Shown in pieces: positions 6,927 to 15,703 of a stretch of DNA of 16,862 nt; the first letter of the stretch is position 1, and every line of letters starts with the position of its first letter. Position numbers and translations under genes: made by a program. The stretch lies in the NCBI GenBank assembly GCA_002350725.1, contig DEFJ01000030.1, positions 1 through 16,862 on the forward strand, read 5' to 3'. This DNA comes from Cyanobacteria bacterium UBA2855. Lineage in GTDB: Bacteria; Cyanobacteriota; Vampirovibrionia; Gastranaerophilales; Gastranaerophilaceae. Below the pieces are notes generated by a model, which saw only the letters and a program-made list of their open reading frames with translations, had not been told where the DNA came from and did no database searches.

Positions 6927-7992
6927 TATACCTCTCTTTTAATTTCTCTGATACTTCACTCGTGAGCTTAAATGCCTTCTCGGCAAGCTCTTCACTCAAA
7001 CTTCCCGTTCCGCATGATGTAGACACAAGCGAATTATCTATAATCAGTTTCTCATCAATACCTTTATTAGTCAAATAGTTTACGGCACTATCAAAATGTT
7101 TTTCTATATTATTTATATCAGAAGCTATAAGTGCCTCCGTATCAAGGGTAGGAACAATTCCCCAAACAATTTTACCGTTTTTTTTCAAAAATTCTTCCAC
7201 CGTATCGGAATAAATACTTAAATTTTGAGCAAATCCGAATGCATCAAGGTTTATCATACTTATTCCGCTTTTAATTGGTATGCTCCAATCACACTTTCCG
7301 CAGCAATGGACAGCACTCAACGCACCTGCTGATTTTATCACATCAGAAATCTCTTTTAGCATACAAATTACATCCGCATCAGAAATTGAAACATAAGCAG
7401 AAGTTCCCAACTGAGAAATTGACGGCTCATCAATAAATATAATCGGAGTAATATTGGGTCTAACAGCTTTCATCATCTTAATTTGCCAAAGAGCTTTTAA
7501 TGTAAGAGTCTTTATTATAATTTCTTTTAATGTATCATCATATACTGCGCACTTGCCATCCTTATCCACAAATGTTGTTGATAATGTAAAAGGCCCAACA
7601 ATCTGACCTTTTGCATATTTAACATCGTTTTCTTTTATATAATCAACTAATAACGGAAAAGAACAAGAATATTCCGCAGAAATAGCATATTTATCAATTA
7701 TTTGATTATCGGCATCTTCACCGGAAACAACTGTTTCATAATCAACAAAGAATTGTTCTAAGTCATCATAAAATTCATCATATTCAACATCTAAATATGA
7801 TTTATCAGTAAAAAACGAGGGCATACCCTCCGTATACTGGAGAATCATGTCCTCATTCTTTGATAATTTTACCATCTGTGGCCAGAAAGGAATCTTTGAA
7901 TAACATTCTCTGACTTTTGAAAAAGCTTTTATAAGATTATTATGGGGCATTGAGCCAATTGCTATACATTCAAGTCTTAAATCGTTCCCCAT
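6916..7992 (-). CDS. MetE/UROD-like methyltransferase
   Basis: 358 residues resembling the C-terminal catalytic barrel of cobalamin-independent methionine synthase and the uroporphyrinogen-decarboxylase/MtaA superfamily. Visible: AIGSMPHNN near the N-terminus (11-19), PFWPQM (35-40), IDEPS (187-191), the H229-x-C231 pair in HCCGKC and C327 in SCGTG, which correspond in order to the His-x-Cys...Cys zinc ligands of MetE. At this length it lacks the N-terminal folate-binding barrel of full MetE, so like short 'core-MetE' enzymes it would need another methyl donor, possibly a corrinoid protein (inference). Start ATG has GAGG upstream; it begins 11 bases after rplI and overlaps the CooC-like gene. 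Confidence 0.75.
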   Translation of the reverse strand: MGNDLRLECIAIGSMPHNNLIKAFSKVRECYSKIPFWPQMVKLSKNEDMILQYTEGMPSFFTDKSYLDVEYDEFYDDLEQFFVDYETVVSGEDADNQIIDKYAISAEYSCSFPLLVDYIKENDVKYAKGQIVGPFTLSTTFVDKDGKCAVYDDTLKEIIIKTLTLKALWQIKMMKAVRPNITPIIFIDEPSISQLGTSAYVSISDADVICMLKEISDVIKSAGALSAVHCCGKCDWSIPIKSGISMINLDAFGFAQNLSIYSDTVEEFLKKNGKIVWGIVPTLDTEALIASDINNIEKHFDSAVNYLTNKGIDEKLIIDNSLVSTSCGTGSLSEELAEKAFKLTSEVSEKLKERYNDL

Positions 7993-8003
7993 TTAACCTC
8001 AAC

Positions 8004-8510
8004 TTACGCTTCTTCAGATACCTTTTCTTCTTCAATTTCTTCTACAGATTCTTTCAAGATTTCAGAAGCTGAAACTGAAACTGCCAATTCGCACTTAACT
8101 TTTGAAGTTAACTTAATAAGCATCTTGTACTCACCAACTTTATTTATTGGGGCATTCAAAGAAACATTTTTCTTATCAACTTCTATGCCTGATTGAGCTT
8201 TCAATTCTTCTGTCAATTTCTTCGTAGTAATAGTACCAAACAATTTACCGGATTCACCTGCTTTTGCTGATAATTTTAATTCACCGAATTTTTCGATTTT
8301 TTCAGCTGTAGCAAGAGCTTCTTGGTGAAGTTTTTCTTGTTTAGCTTTAATTCTTGCAATATTTTGTTCTCTATTCTTGATAGCACCTTCTGTTGCAACT
8401 TCAGCAGCATTTTGAGGAATCAAGAAGTTTCTTGCATAACCGTCTTTTACGTTAACCATATCACCGGCTTCACCGAGATTTTGAACGTCTTTTTTTAATA
8501 TAACTTGCAT
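8004..8510 (-). CDS. 50S ribosomal protein L9
   Basis: L9 binds 23S rRNA in the large subunit. The N-terminal domain is unmistakable: MQVILKKDVQNLGEAGD, then VKDGYARNFLIPQ (22-34), followed by the long connecting helix (about 40-75) and the C-terminal domain with GKLFGTIT (88-95). At 168 residues it is about 20 longer than usual because of an acidic tail (EEIEEEKVSEEA). AAGGAG precedes the ATG. The usual rpsF-ssb-rpsR-dnaB neighbours are missing; instead it leads an operon with three one-carbon-type genes spaced by 11 to 12 bases or overlapping. Confidence 0.97.
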   Translation of the reverse strand: MQVILKKDVQNLGEAGDMVNVKDGYARNFLIPQNAAEVATEGAIKNREQNIARIKAKQEKLHQEALATAEKIEKFGELKLSAKAGESGKLFGTITTKKLTEELKAQSGIEVDKKNVSLNAPINKVGEYKMLIKLTSKVKCELAVSVSASEILKESVEEIEEEKVSEEA

Positions 8511-8552
8511 AAAATTTTCTCCTTTTCTATCTATATTTCTAACTGTGAAAAA

Positions 8553-8581
8553 ATATTACAACAAAGTTATCCGTTTGTCGA
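8553..8581 (-). promoter_or_regulatory. Promoter of the rplI operon
   Basis: Minus strand: -35 TCGACA (8576-8581), 17-base spacer, -10 TAATAT (8553-8558). Predicted start near 8546 gives a leader of about 36 bases with the AAGGAG site. The same TAATAT -10 with a 17-base spacer occurs upstream of the pilus operon. A 15-base palindrome at 8618-8632 lies further upstream, past the SDR stop codon; its single-base loop makes it a poor terminator. Confidence 0.5.
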
Positions 8582-8663
8582 TAGTTTTTTGCCGAATGTT
8601 AAGATTTAAAGACGTAAAATAGCACTGCTATTATATTATTATACTACTTTACACTAAGAAATT

Positions 8664-9485
8664 TTACCTCAAACCTTTTCGCTTTAATCCTAAATCTATC
8701 AGCCAATTAATTAAATCCTGAGGCAATTTTGATATTATTTCTGCGAATTTTGCATCCCATCCCACTGTATATGACGATTTTGGATTAGAACAAAATGCTG
8801 CTTTTGAAATTAATGATACAACTTTTTCAACAGGCAAACCGTTTATCCCATTACTTTTTGCATTTTTAACCATGTACAACATTTCTTTATTATAAGCAGT
8901 ATCACCATTTATGCTGTCTTGATTTGCCTCAATTGACTTTTCCCATAATGGAGTAGCGATTACCCCCGGCTTAACAGATATGACTTTAATCTTGTGGTTA
9001 GTTTCTATCTCCAATGAATTGAACAATATATCCAAAGCTCGTTTTGATGCACAATAAGGAGCTACAAACGGGAATATTCCGAAACTTGACATTGAACTTA
9101 TATTAATTACCCGCCCGCCAACGAGTTTATCTAAAAGTTTCTGCGTAAAGCGTAAATGAGAAAACGTATTAACATCAAACTGTTTTCGCAATTTATCCGT
9201 AGACATATTCTCCATTGCACCCGCAGCAACACATCCTGCAACATTTATCAATAAATCAATTTTTTCTACTTCACGTTTGATAAAAACAGCAGCACCATCT
9301 ATTATAAAATCTTTTTCCATATCAATAAAAAACGGTCTTACATTATTTGAAATTTTCTTTAAATCACGCTCATAATCAGGATTTCGATATCCTGCATATA
9401 CTATATTTTCATCCGCAAAATGTGCAACCAAAGCTTTGCCAATACCTGACGTTGCACCGGTTATAATTATAATTTTTTTATTCAT
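8664..9485 (-). CDS. Short-chain dehydrogenase/reductase
   Basis: Classical SDR, 273 residues, cytoplasmic NAD(P)-dependent oxidoreductase. Rossmann motif TGATSGIG (9-16), NVAG (81-84, a variant of NNAG), N106, S131 in NISSMSS and Y144-x-x-x-K148 in YCASK complete the catalytic tetrad; VKPGVIATPL (161-170) follows. The positively charged tail (LGLKRKGLR) has no membrane span. Substrate unknown; the sequence is of the type annotated as steroid/retinol or sugar-like oxidoreductase. It starts nine bases after the pilC-like stop with a weak AGAG site and so looks like the last gene of the pilus/secretion operon, with no gene-specific promoter seen. Confidence 0.9.
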   Translation of the reverse strand: MNKKIIIITGATSGIGKALVAHFADENIVYAGYRNPDYERDLKKISNNVRPFFIDMEKDFIIDGAAVFIKREVEKIDLLINVAGCVAAGAMENMSTDKLRKQFDVNTFSHLRFTQKLLDKLVGGRVINISSMSSFGIFPFVAPYCASKRALDILFNSLEIETNHKIKVISVKPGVIATPLWEKSIEANQDSINGDTAYNKEMLYMVKNAKSNGINGLPVEKVVSLISKAAFCSNPKSSYTVGWDAKFAEIISKLPQDLINWLIDLGLKRKGLR

Positions 9486-9494
9486 TGCAATTCT

Positions 9495-10718
9495 CTATTC
9501 TACGTATGAACCAAACAATGGTAAGTATAATGCCAATGCCAATGTCAATACTATTGAACCTATTACAATTAACATCAACGGCTCAATCATCTTTGTCATT
9601 GTATCAACAATATCATCCAATTTTTTATCAATATATCTGGTCGCCTGATATAACATCTCACCTAAACGACCTGACTGCTCACCGGTTGCAATCATAAACA
9701 ATATCATCTTTGGAACAGACTCTGTTGAACGTAACGCAACAGATAAGTGCTGACCTTGCTGAACTAATGTTGTTGCTGATTCAATTTTTTCTTTTAATGT
9801 ATAGTTAGTCAGGGTTAACATAGACAAATACAAACATTCTACAATAGGAACACCCGCATCATATGCAACCTGCATTACAGCAACGAAGTTTGCAAAATTT
9901 GAAAATTGCATCAAATCTTTTAATAACGGTATTTCCAATGCTGTTTTATCAATCCATCTTCTGCTTGGCTCCCATCTAAATAAGTAATAAATAGAATATC
10001 CGACAGAACCTAGTAATAATGGAACCAAATACCAGAACTGACGGAGCTTAATACCTATTTTCATCAATGTATCAGTAATCCATGGAAGCTCTTTACCCAT
10101 TTGGGAAAACATATCCTTAAATACAGGAAATACAAACATCAACATGACAAGTACGATTAAAACAGCTAAACATATTACAAATGCCGGATACATCAATGTC
10201 CCAATAACTTTTCCTCTGATTGCCTGTTGTTTACCCATTATTTCCAATAAACGATCTAAAGTTTTTTCCAATTCACCGGAATCTTCACCGGCTTTACATA
10301 GACCAATATAAACTTGTCCAAATTGATCAGGATATTTTGCAAGAGTATCAGCAAAAGTAGAACCCGCCATAATTTGGGTTCTCAATTCTCTTGCAACAAG
10401 CCTTATTTTTAATTTTGCAGCATCCTGCTCAATAAACAATAAAGACTCAATCATTGGTATACCTGATGAAGCAAGAATTTGTAGCGTTGAGGTAAACTCA
10501 ATCTTATCGGTAAGACCTAAAGCCTTCATCTGCCCTGATTTTACATTTGCCGCAGCATCAGATTTTGCATCTTTACCGATTCTTTCTTCATATATTTTAG
10601 TTGGCATAAAACCAAGGCGTCTAACTTCATCCTTTGCAGCACGGACATCTTCTGCCTCAACTTTACCTTTTACTATTTCTTTACCGTCTTTTAACGCTTC
10701 ATAATTATATATTGCCAT
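9495..10718 (-). CDS. Type IV pilus / type II secretion platform protein PilC/GspF
   Basis: 407 residues, full length for the inner-membrane platform protein that couples the cytoplasmic ATPase to pilin assembly. It opens with the family's YNYEALKDGKEIVKGKV. Two T2SSF repeats follow (about 72-196 and 275-397), each with the paired motif GLCKAGEDSGEL (139-150) and FMIATGEQSGRL (341-352). Hydrophobic segments at about 171-200, 219-247 and 374-401. AGGAT upstream of the ATG lies in the end of pilB, eight bases away. Type IV pilus and type II secretion versions cannot be separated on this protein alone. Confidence 0.93.
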   Translation of the reverse strand: MAIYNYEALKDGKEIVKGKVEAEDVRAAKDEVRRLGFMPTKIYEERIGKDAKSDAAANVKSGQMKALGLTDKIEFTSTLQILASSGIPMIESLLFIEQDAAKLKIRLVARELRTQIMAGSTFADTLAKYPDQFGQVYIGLCKAGEDSGELEKTLDRLLEIMGKQQAIRGKVIGTLMYPAFVICLAVLIVLVMLMFVFPVFKDMFSQMGKELPWITDTLMKIGIKLRQFWYLVPLLLGSVGYSIYYLFRWEPSRRWIDKTALEIPLLKDLMQFSNFANFVAVMQVAYDAGVPIVECLYLSMLTLTNYTLKEKIESATTLVQQGQHLSVALRSTESVPKMILFMIATGEQSGRLGEMLYQATRYIDKKLDDIVDTMTKMIEPLMLIVIGSIVLTLALALYLPLFGSYVE

Positions 10719-10726
10719 ACTAAATC

Positions 10727-12811
10727 CTATTCATTTACAATACCGAGTACACGAACAAATTCGTCTATCGTTGTCATCCCTTTGATAATATGCCCCTTGC
10801 AAGACTCTGCAAGTGTTGTCATACCGTTTTGAACAGCTAAATCTTCTATTTCCAAATCATGAGCACCGGTTGCTATTAATTTTCTTATAGCCTTATTAAT
10901 TGTCATGATTTCATATATACCCAATCTACCTTTATATCCGGTAAAATTGCACTTGTTACAACCTTTTGCTCTATAAATAGGAGTTTTAGTTAATCGTTCT
11001 ATTTCTTCTTCGTCAACAGTAATTTTCGATACTTCTTCTCGTGTAGGGAAGTATTCCTCTTTACAATCGTCACACAAACGTCTGACAAGACGTTGCGCAA
11101 TTACTCCGGATAATGTTGAAGAAACCAAATAATCTTTTGCACCCATTTCAACCAAACGAGTAACTGTTGCAGCCGCTGAATTTGTGTGAACCGTACTCAA
11201 TACTAAGTGCCCAGTCAATGCAGCTGAAATAGCAATTTCCAATGTTTCATAGTCACGAATTTCACCTACCAAAATAATATCCGGGTCCTGACGAAGTATC
11301 GCTCTCATACATGAAGCAAAAGTAATACCGGCTTTTGCATTTATTTGAGATTGGTTTATACCCTCTAACTTGATTTCTATCGGGTCTTCAATTGTAGTAA
11401 TATTTACATCTTCATCGTTCAAACTTTTTAATACTGAATATAGAGTTGTAGTTTTACCGGAACCGGTCGGTCCTGAAGTCAAAATGATTCCGTTTGGACA
11501 AGTAACCATATTTTTAATTTTAGCAATATCATCTTCAGTTCCACCCAACAAACTTATATTCTTATCCGCTGCATTTAAGGAAACAGCAGGCGCTAATATA
11601 CGAATACAAACCTTTTCTTTTCCCGAAACAGGTAATGTATTTATACGAAAATCGTACGACATGTTTTTATATTTAATAGAAAACGTACCATCCTGAGGTC
11701 TTCTATGTTCAGCGATATTCATTCTTGCCAAAACCTTAAATCTGGAAATAACTGAGGTTTCTACCTTTGAAGGTATATCTAAAGCTTTTGACAACATACC
11801 GTCTTTTCTGTATCGGACAATATATCCATCCAGTCTGGGCTCAATATGAATATCGGAAACATGTGTATCTATACCGGTTGTGATAATTTGATTTACAAAT
11901 TTTGCAATTGAACCGCTAGACTCTTGCAATTCACTATCGACCTGCTGCCATAGAGACTCTTCGACCTGAAGTGCAGAGGTTTCGTCTTCGATATCTTTGA
12001 TAATTTTTTGAGTTTCTTTCTTGTGCTCTGAAAAGAAAGTATCCATACAACTTGAGAACTCGTAATGAGTCATTAACAATTGTTTTGGATTTTGACCCGT
12101 CAAATATATTACTTCTTTTAAAACATCAGGTTTAACCGGAGAAACAACACCTAAAATTAGAGTTTTGCCGTCTGATGATACCGGAACGACCTTATTATTT
12201 TTGATAAAATCCTCCGGTAATAAATTTATATAAGACGATTGCTTAGATAACAAATCATCAGTGACAAAATCATATCCGGTCTGAGCATGGAGAACTTCTT
12301 TTAGTTGTGCAAGAGTAATAAATCCCAATTTAAACAACATTGATCCGACAGGTATCTTTTGACGTTTACTTTCTGCTAAAGCCTGCAACAATTGTACATC
12401 GGTAATATAACCCTTTTCAATGAATAATTCACCCAACTTTGATTGAGGTTGATTCGCAACATTATTTATACCCGAGGACATGCCACCGGTAAAAGCGTTC
12501 TGAATACTCTGTGTAGCTTCATCTACTGTTTCTAAAGGATTTGTAACTGTGCTGCTTGAAGGTTTTAAGCTATCTATCAATTCATCTAAATCCTTATCAG
12601 GAACCTGTATAAATTTTATAGGATATGAAAACTTTTGTCGAAGTTTTTCATTAATAGTATCCTTATCAGAAGTTGAGTTAATAGCAACAAATAAGAATTT
12701 GTCCTTAACACTGATTGGAACAAACTTATGTTGTTCCATCAGTGTTTTTTCAACTTGATTTAATATCTGTTTATTTATACTGTTTTTTAATCTGTTTTGT
12801 AATTCATTCAT
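10727..12811 (-). CDS. Type IV pilus / type II secretion assembly ATPase PilB/GspE
   Basis: 694-residue hexameric motor that powers pilin polymerisation on the cytoplasmic face. N-terminal MshEN-type domain (about 123-185, KLGELFIEKGYI and GSMLFKLGFI repeats), preceded by a degenerate ~80-residue domain and a Ser/Thr/Asn linker. The ATPase core has GPTGSGKTT (447-455), the Asp box IEDPIE (464-469), Walker B ILVGEIRD (513-520, E517) and the His box STVHTN (539-544). Two zinc-binding pairs, C580/C583 and C618/C621, are typical of GspE/PilB and absent from the retraction ATPase PilT. It follows the secretin gene after 48 bases and has no strong Shine-Dalgarno, unlike its neighbours. Confidence 0.95.
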   Translation of the reverse strand: MNELQNRLKNSINKQILNQVEKTLMEQHKFVPISVKDKFLFVAINSTSDKDTINEKLRQKFSYPIKFIQVPDKDLDELIDSLKPSSSTVTNPLETVDEATQSIQNAFTGGMSSGINNVANQPQSKLGELFIEKGYITDVQLLQALAESKRQKIPVGSMLFKLGFITLAQLKEVLHAQTGYDFVTDDLLSKQSSYINLLPEDFIKNNKVVPVSSDGKTLILGVVSPVKPDVLKEVIYLTGQNPKQLLMTHYEFSSCMDTFFSEHKKETQKIIKDIEDETSALQVEESLWQQVDSELQESSGSIAKFVNQIITTGIDTHVSDIHIEPRLDGYIVRYRKDGMLSKALDIPSKVETSVISRFKVLARMNIAEHRRPQDGTFSIKYKNMSYDFRINTLPVSGKEKVCIRILAPAVSLNAADKNISLLGGTEDDIAKIKNMVTCPNGIILTSGPTGSGKTTTLYSVLKSLNDEDVNITTIEDPIEIKLEGINQSQINAKAGITFASCMRAILRQDPDIILVGEIRDYETLEIAISAALTGHLVLSTVHTNSAAATVTRLVEMGAKDYLVSSTLSGVIAQRLVRRLCDDCKEEYFPTREEVSKITVDEEEIERLTKTPIYRAKGCNKCNFTGYKGRLGIYEIMTINKAIRKLIATGAHDLEIEDLAVQNGMTTLAESCKGHIIKGMTTIDEFVRVLGIVNE

Positions 12812-12859
12812 TGTTCTATCGAATACTATTATTTTATTTCATTCTATATTGTCTTGACA

Positions 12860-14692
12860 TTATAAAGAATTTTCTATCCTATCTGATGGGACATCAGAAT
12901 CTGTAATAATTTTTGGAGTAACCAAAATTACCAATTCTGATTTTTCTTTATCAAGAGAAGTACTTCTGAATAACATTCCAATACCAGGAATATCACCTAA
13001 GAAAGGAATCTTACTTACATTTTTGCTTTCAGTTTCCTTCATCATACCAGCAAGAATAAGAGTGTCACCATCTTTAATTCTAATATTTTTCAAATCAAGA
13101 TTGTTTTTTCTTAATAAAGTAGCAACAAGGTCATTTGAACCTGTTTCACCATTTTTAGCATATACCGAATCCTTTTCGGTCGCATATTCCGGTTTCATAT
13201 TAAGATATAAATACCCATCAGGTGAAATAAATGGAGTAACTGAAATTTTCATACCCATATCATCACCAATTTCATATGTTCTTTCAACGGTAGGAACATT
13301 TGAGAATGAGCCTTGTACAATCTGAGATGTTACAGTTTTAACATAATCTTCTGTCATATCAATAACAGACTCTTGCCCGTTGGTAACTAAAATTCTAGGG
13401 TTAGAAATTGTTCTACCTTTTCCGCTCTTCAATAGAAGATTTAATGAATACAACAACGCAGGATGAGAATTACTTGCTATTGTATAAGTAGGACGGTCTC
13501 CATGCCCTAAAACACGGAACTGACTAACTGTAGTACCGTCAGTACCATTAAAATTCATTTTGAAGTGTTGGCTTACGAAACTCCATTGATTACTAAATTC
13601 TCTTGAGCCTGATTCGTTCAATTCGATTATAGAGAACTCTAAATATGCTTGAGGTTGACGTTTATCGTTAGAAGCAATAAACTCCTTAACCATCTCAATC
13701 TGCTGAGCAGAACCGCCGACAATACTTACTGTACCTGCTTGCGTATAGTAAGCAACCGTAATACCACCCAATCCTAAAGGTGATAATGTTTTCTTATCAT
13801 TAGACGAGTTATCTTCTTTTTTAAGCACGCTTGAACAAGCAATAGCACCTTCACCCAATGATATTGAGCCGGTTTCCCCTCCTCCGCTGCTACTGCTTTC
13901 GCTGTCGCTTGCTGCGCCTGTTATTATACCTTCCATGGAAAGTTTATCTTTTGCAACACCTGCTCCAGGCAACAACATATTACAAATCATATCAGCCATT
14001 TGTTTTGGAGTAGAATGATTTACCTTAAAAGAAGTTACTACAGGTTTTTTATCAAACTGAGCAACGACCTTCTTAGCAACAGCAGCATCATTTTCACTAC
14101 CCAAAATAATCAATTCATTTGTTGCAGGATTTACTGATGCTACTTCCATTCCTGCCATACCAGGCTTTTTGATTGTATAGATATTTTTATTCAAAAATTC
14201 AGAAATTGCACCCGCATTTACATATTTCACAGGGATAACAGACATTTCCTGCATGCCTACTGCGGAGTCAGAACCGGCAGGAGATACCAATAAAGTATTA
14301 TCCTGAATTGCATATGTCAAATCAGTAGCGGTCATAACCATATTAAAAGCGGCATTTAATGGAATATTAACTAAATCCATTGTCACTTTCTTATCTATAT
14401 TACCTTTAAAAATTATATTTTTACCGGCTTTATCGGCAAACATTCTCAAAACTTGCTTAACATCAGAATCTCTTAAGCTCAAGCTTATTGGAAGCTCTTT
14501 GTTTGTAATCCCATCAGAAGAACCCAACGAAACTATCGCCGGCTGACTACCTCTGATATCGGGCATATAATCCATGCTATATGCAAGCAAATCTCCATCC
14601 GATGCCAACGCTAATGATGAAGAAATCGGTGTTGTTAATGCAAATGATAACAACATTGTCACTGACATAATTTTCTTAAACGTATCTTTCAT
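12860..14692 (-). CDS. Outer-membrane secretin (PilQ/GspD family)
   Basis: 610 residues forming the outer-membrane pore of a type IV pilus or type II secretion machine. Signal peptide 1-30 (hydrophobic core VTMLLSFAL, cleavage likely after LALA). The N0/STN domain is at about 71-138, with LRDSDVKQVLRMFADKAGKN. A ring-building N1 repeat spans about 151-215. A second repeat (about 219-345) is interrupted by a Ser/Gly-rich segment near 262-305. The secretin beta-barrel domain runs from about 346, with GKGRTISNPRILVTNGQES (434-452), IPFLGDIPGIGMLFRS (572-587) and ELVILVTPKII (596-606). CAGGAG precedes the ATG. It lies 33 bases after the lipoprotein gene. Confidence 0.95.
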   Translation of the reverse strand: MKDTFKKIMSVTMLLSFALTTPISSSLALASDGDLLAYSMDYMPDIRGSQPAIVSLGSSDGITNKELPISLSLRDSDVKQVLRMFADKAGKNIIFKGNIDKKVTMDLVNIPLNAAFNMVMTATDLTYAIQDNTLLVSPAGSDSAVGMQEMSVIPVKYVNAGAISEFLNKNIYTIKKPGMAGMEVASVNPATNELIILGSENDAAVAKKVVAQFDKKPVVTSFKVNHSTPKQMADMICNMLLPGAGVAKDKLSMEGIITGAASDSESSSSGGGETGSISLGEGAIACSSVLKKEDNSSNDKKTLSPLGLGGITVAYYTQAGTVSIVGGSAQQIEMVKEFIASNDKRQPQAYLEFSIIELNESGSREFSNQWSFVSQHFKMNFNGTDGTTVSQFRVLGHGDRPTYTIASNSHPALLYSLNLLLKSGKGRTISNPRILVTNGQESVIDMTEDYVKTVTSQIVQGSFSNVPTVERTYEIGDDMGMKISVTPFISPDGYLYLNMKPEYATEKDSVYAKNGETGSNDLVATLLRKNNLDLKNIRIKDGDTLILAGMMKETESKNVSKIPFLGDIPGIGMLFRSTSLDKEKSELVILVTPKIITDSDVPSDRIENSL

Positions 14693-14725
14693 TACTGCTC
14701 CTGCTTATCTTTTTATTTTATTACA

Positions 14726-15421
14726 TTACTTTTTATTACCGCCAAACTTACTTTGTAAATTTGCAACAGTATTATAGTTTATACCACTTTGCCCGTCTGT
14801 AACCAATTGTCCCACACCGGCCTTATAAACATTAGACCCTACCTGAACGGTTACAATTGACTTCCCGATAGACAAAACTTTATACCCGTTTAATACATCG
14901 CCGGATCTTACGAAATAATCCTGACCATTAACATTCAAAATAGCTGACGGATTACTCTTGTCATACATTATACCCGAGACCCTTGTTGATGCCGCAGTTT
15001 TTGCATTGCTATCCGCAACCGGAGTTTCTAAAGGAGGCAATACATCATATTGCAAACGTTCTTTTGGAATAGAAGAAACACTATCCAAAGCACCCTGAGT
15101 AATCATAGGTTTTTCTCCGGGTGGCATAAACGGATTGGCTCTACCAAGATTTGCAACATTTATTGAAACCATTGCATCAGTGTCCATATCTTGTGGTGCA
15201 TTTATATTTGCACTGTCATTTGAATCTTCAATTACAATTTCAGAATCTTGCTGAGGGAGTTCTGCATTCTCTTCAGGTTCACTATTTGAAGTACATCCTG
15301 AAAGATTTAAAGCCAGCACAAATGCAAATGTAACTGTACAGCATATCGCCCAAAAACTCTTCTTCGTAAACATACCTTTAATATTTTCCATATTCTTTTC
15401 TAAATCCATTTTCTCTCTCAC
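14726..15421 (-). CDS. PilP/GspC-like lipoprotein
   Basis: 231 residues. An N-terminal hydrophobic stretch ends in the lipobox LSGC, with C43 as the likely lipidated residue. An acidic disordered linker (about 46-85) follows, then LGRANPFMPP (92-101), which resembles the R-x-P-F segment of PilP. The beta-rich domain at about 145-205 (RVSGIMYD, SAILNVNGQDYFVRSGDVLNGY, KVLSIGKSIVTVQ) matches the HR/PilP fold that docks on the secretin N0 domain. Its place just before the secretin gene fits this. The frame opens with GTG at 15421; ATG at 15409 is an alternative with GAGAG in front, which would shorten the cytoplasmic lead by four residues. Function is inferred from fold and position. Confidence 0.8.
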   Translation of the reverse strand: MREKMDLEKNMENIKGMFTKKSFWAICCTVTFAFVLALNLSGCTSNSEPEENAELPQQDSEIVIEDSNDSANINAPQDMDTDAMVSINVANLGRANPFMPPGEKPMITQGALDSVSSIPKERLQYDVLPPLETPVADSNAKTAASTRVSGIMYDKSNPSAILNVNGQDYFVRSGDVLNGYKVLSIGKSIVTVQVGSNVYKAGVGQLVTDGQSGINYNTVANLQSKFGGNKK

Positions 15422-15453
15422 AATTATGATTTATAACTTCCGTCATTTTGATT

Positions 15454-15482
15454 ATATTAGAATTTACGAATTTGTATATCAA
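15454..15482 (-). promoter_or_regulatory. Promoter of the pilus/secretion operon
   Basis: Minus strand: -35 TTGATA (15477-15482), 17-base spacer, -10 TAATAT (15454-15459); an overlapping TATAAT sits three bases further on. Predicted start near 15447, leader about 26 to 38 bases depending on the start codon used. Confidence 0.5.
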
Positions 15483-15703
15483 TCTTTTAGAGTATTTATT
15501 TGTAATTTAATGCAAATTTTCTAATAATATCATATTGCATATGATAGCATATATTGCAAAATTTGGCAAAATAAAATTTATTTTTATTTCTGTAAAAACA
15601 AATAAGCTGCAAAATATAATGAAACAGAGAAAAATTTTCTACAAACACGCACTATTTATACAAAACTGGCTATTTTATTATACAATATTTGTATTAAGAA
15701 TTA
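15483..15703. other. AT-rich intergenic spacer
   Basis: No credible gene: the plus-strand frame here lacks a ribosome site and has poor composition. It holds a short AT hairpin (arms 15680-15685/15689-15694) just past the kinase stop, which could act as a weak terminator, and an overlapping set of CATAT/ATTGCA words near 15530-15560 just upstream of the pilus promoter. Confidence 0.4.

Noticed and set aside
8618..8632. Terminator between the SDR gene and rplI
   Set aside because: The 15-base palindrome has a one-base loop and only a short T run, so a functional intrinsic terminator is doubtful.
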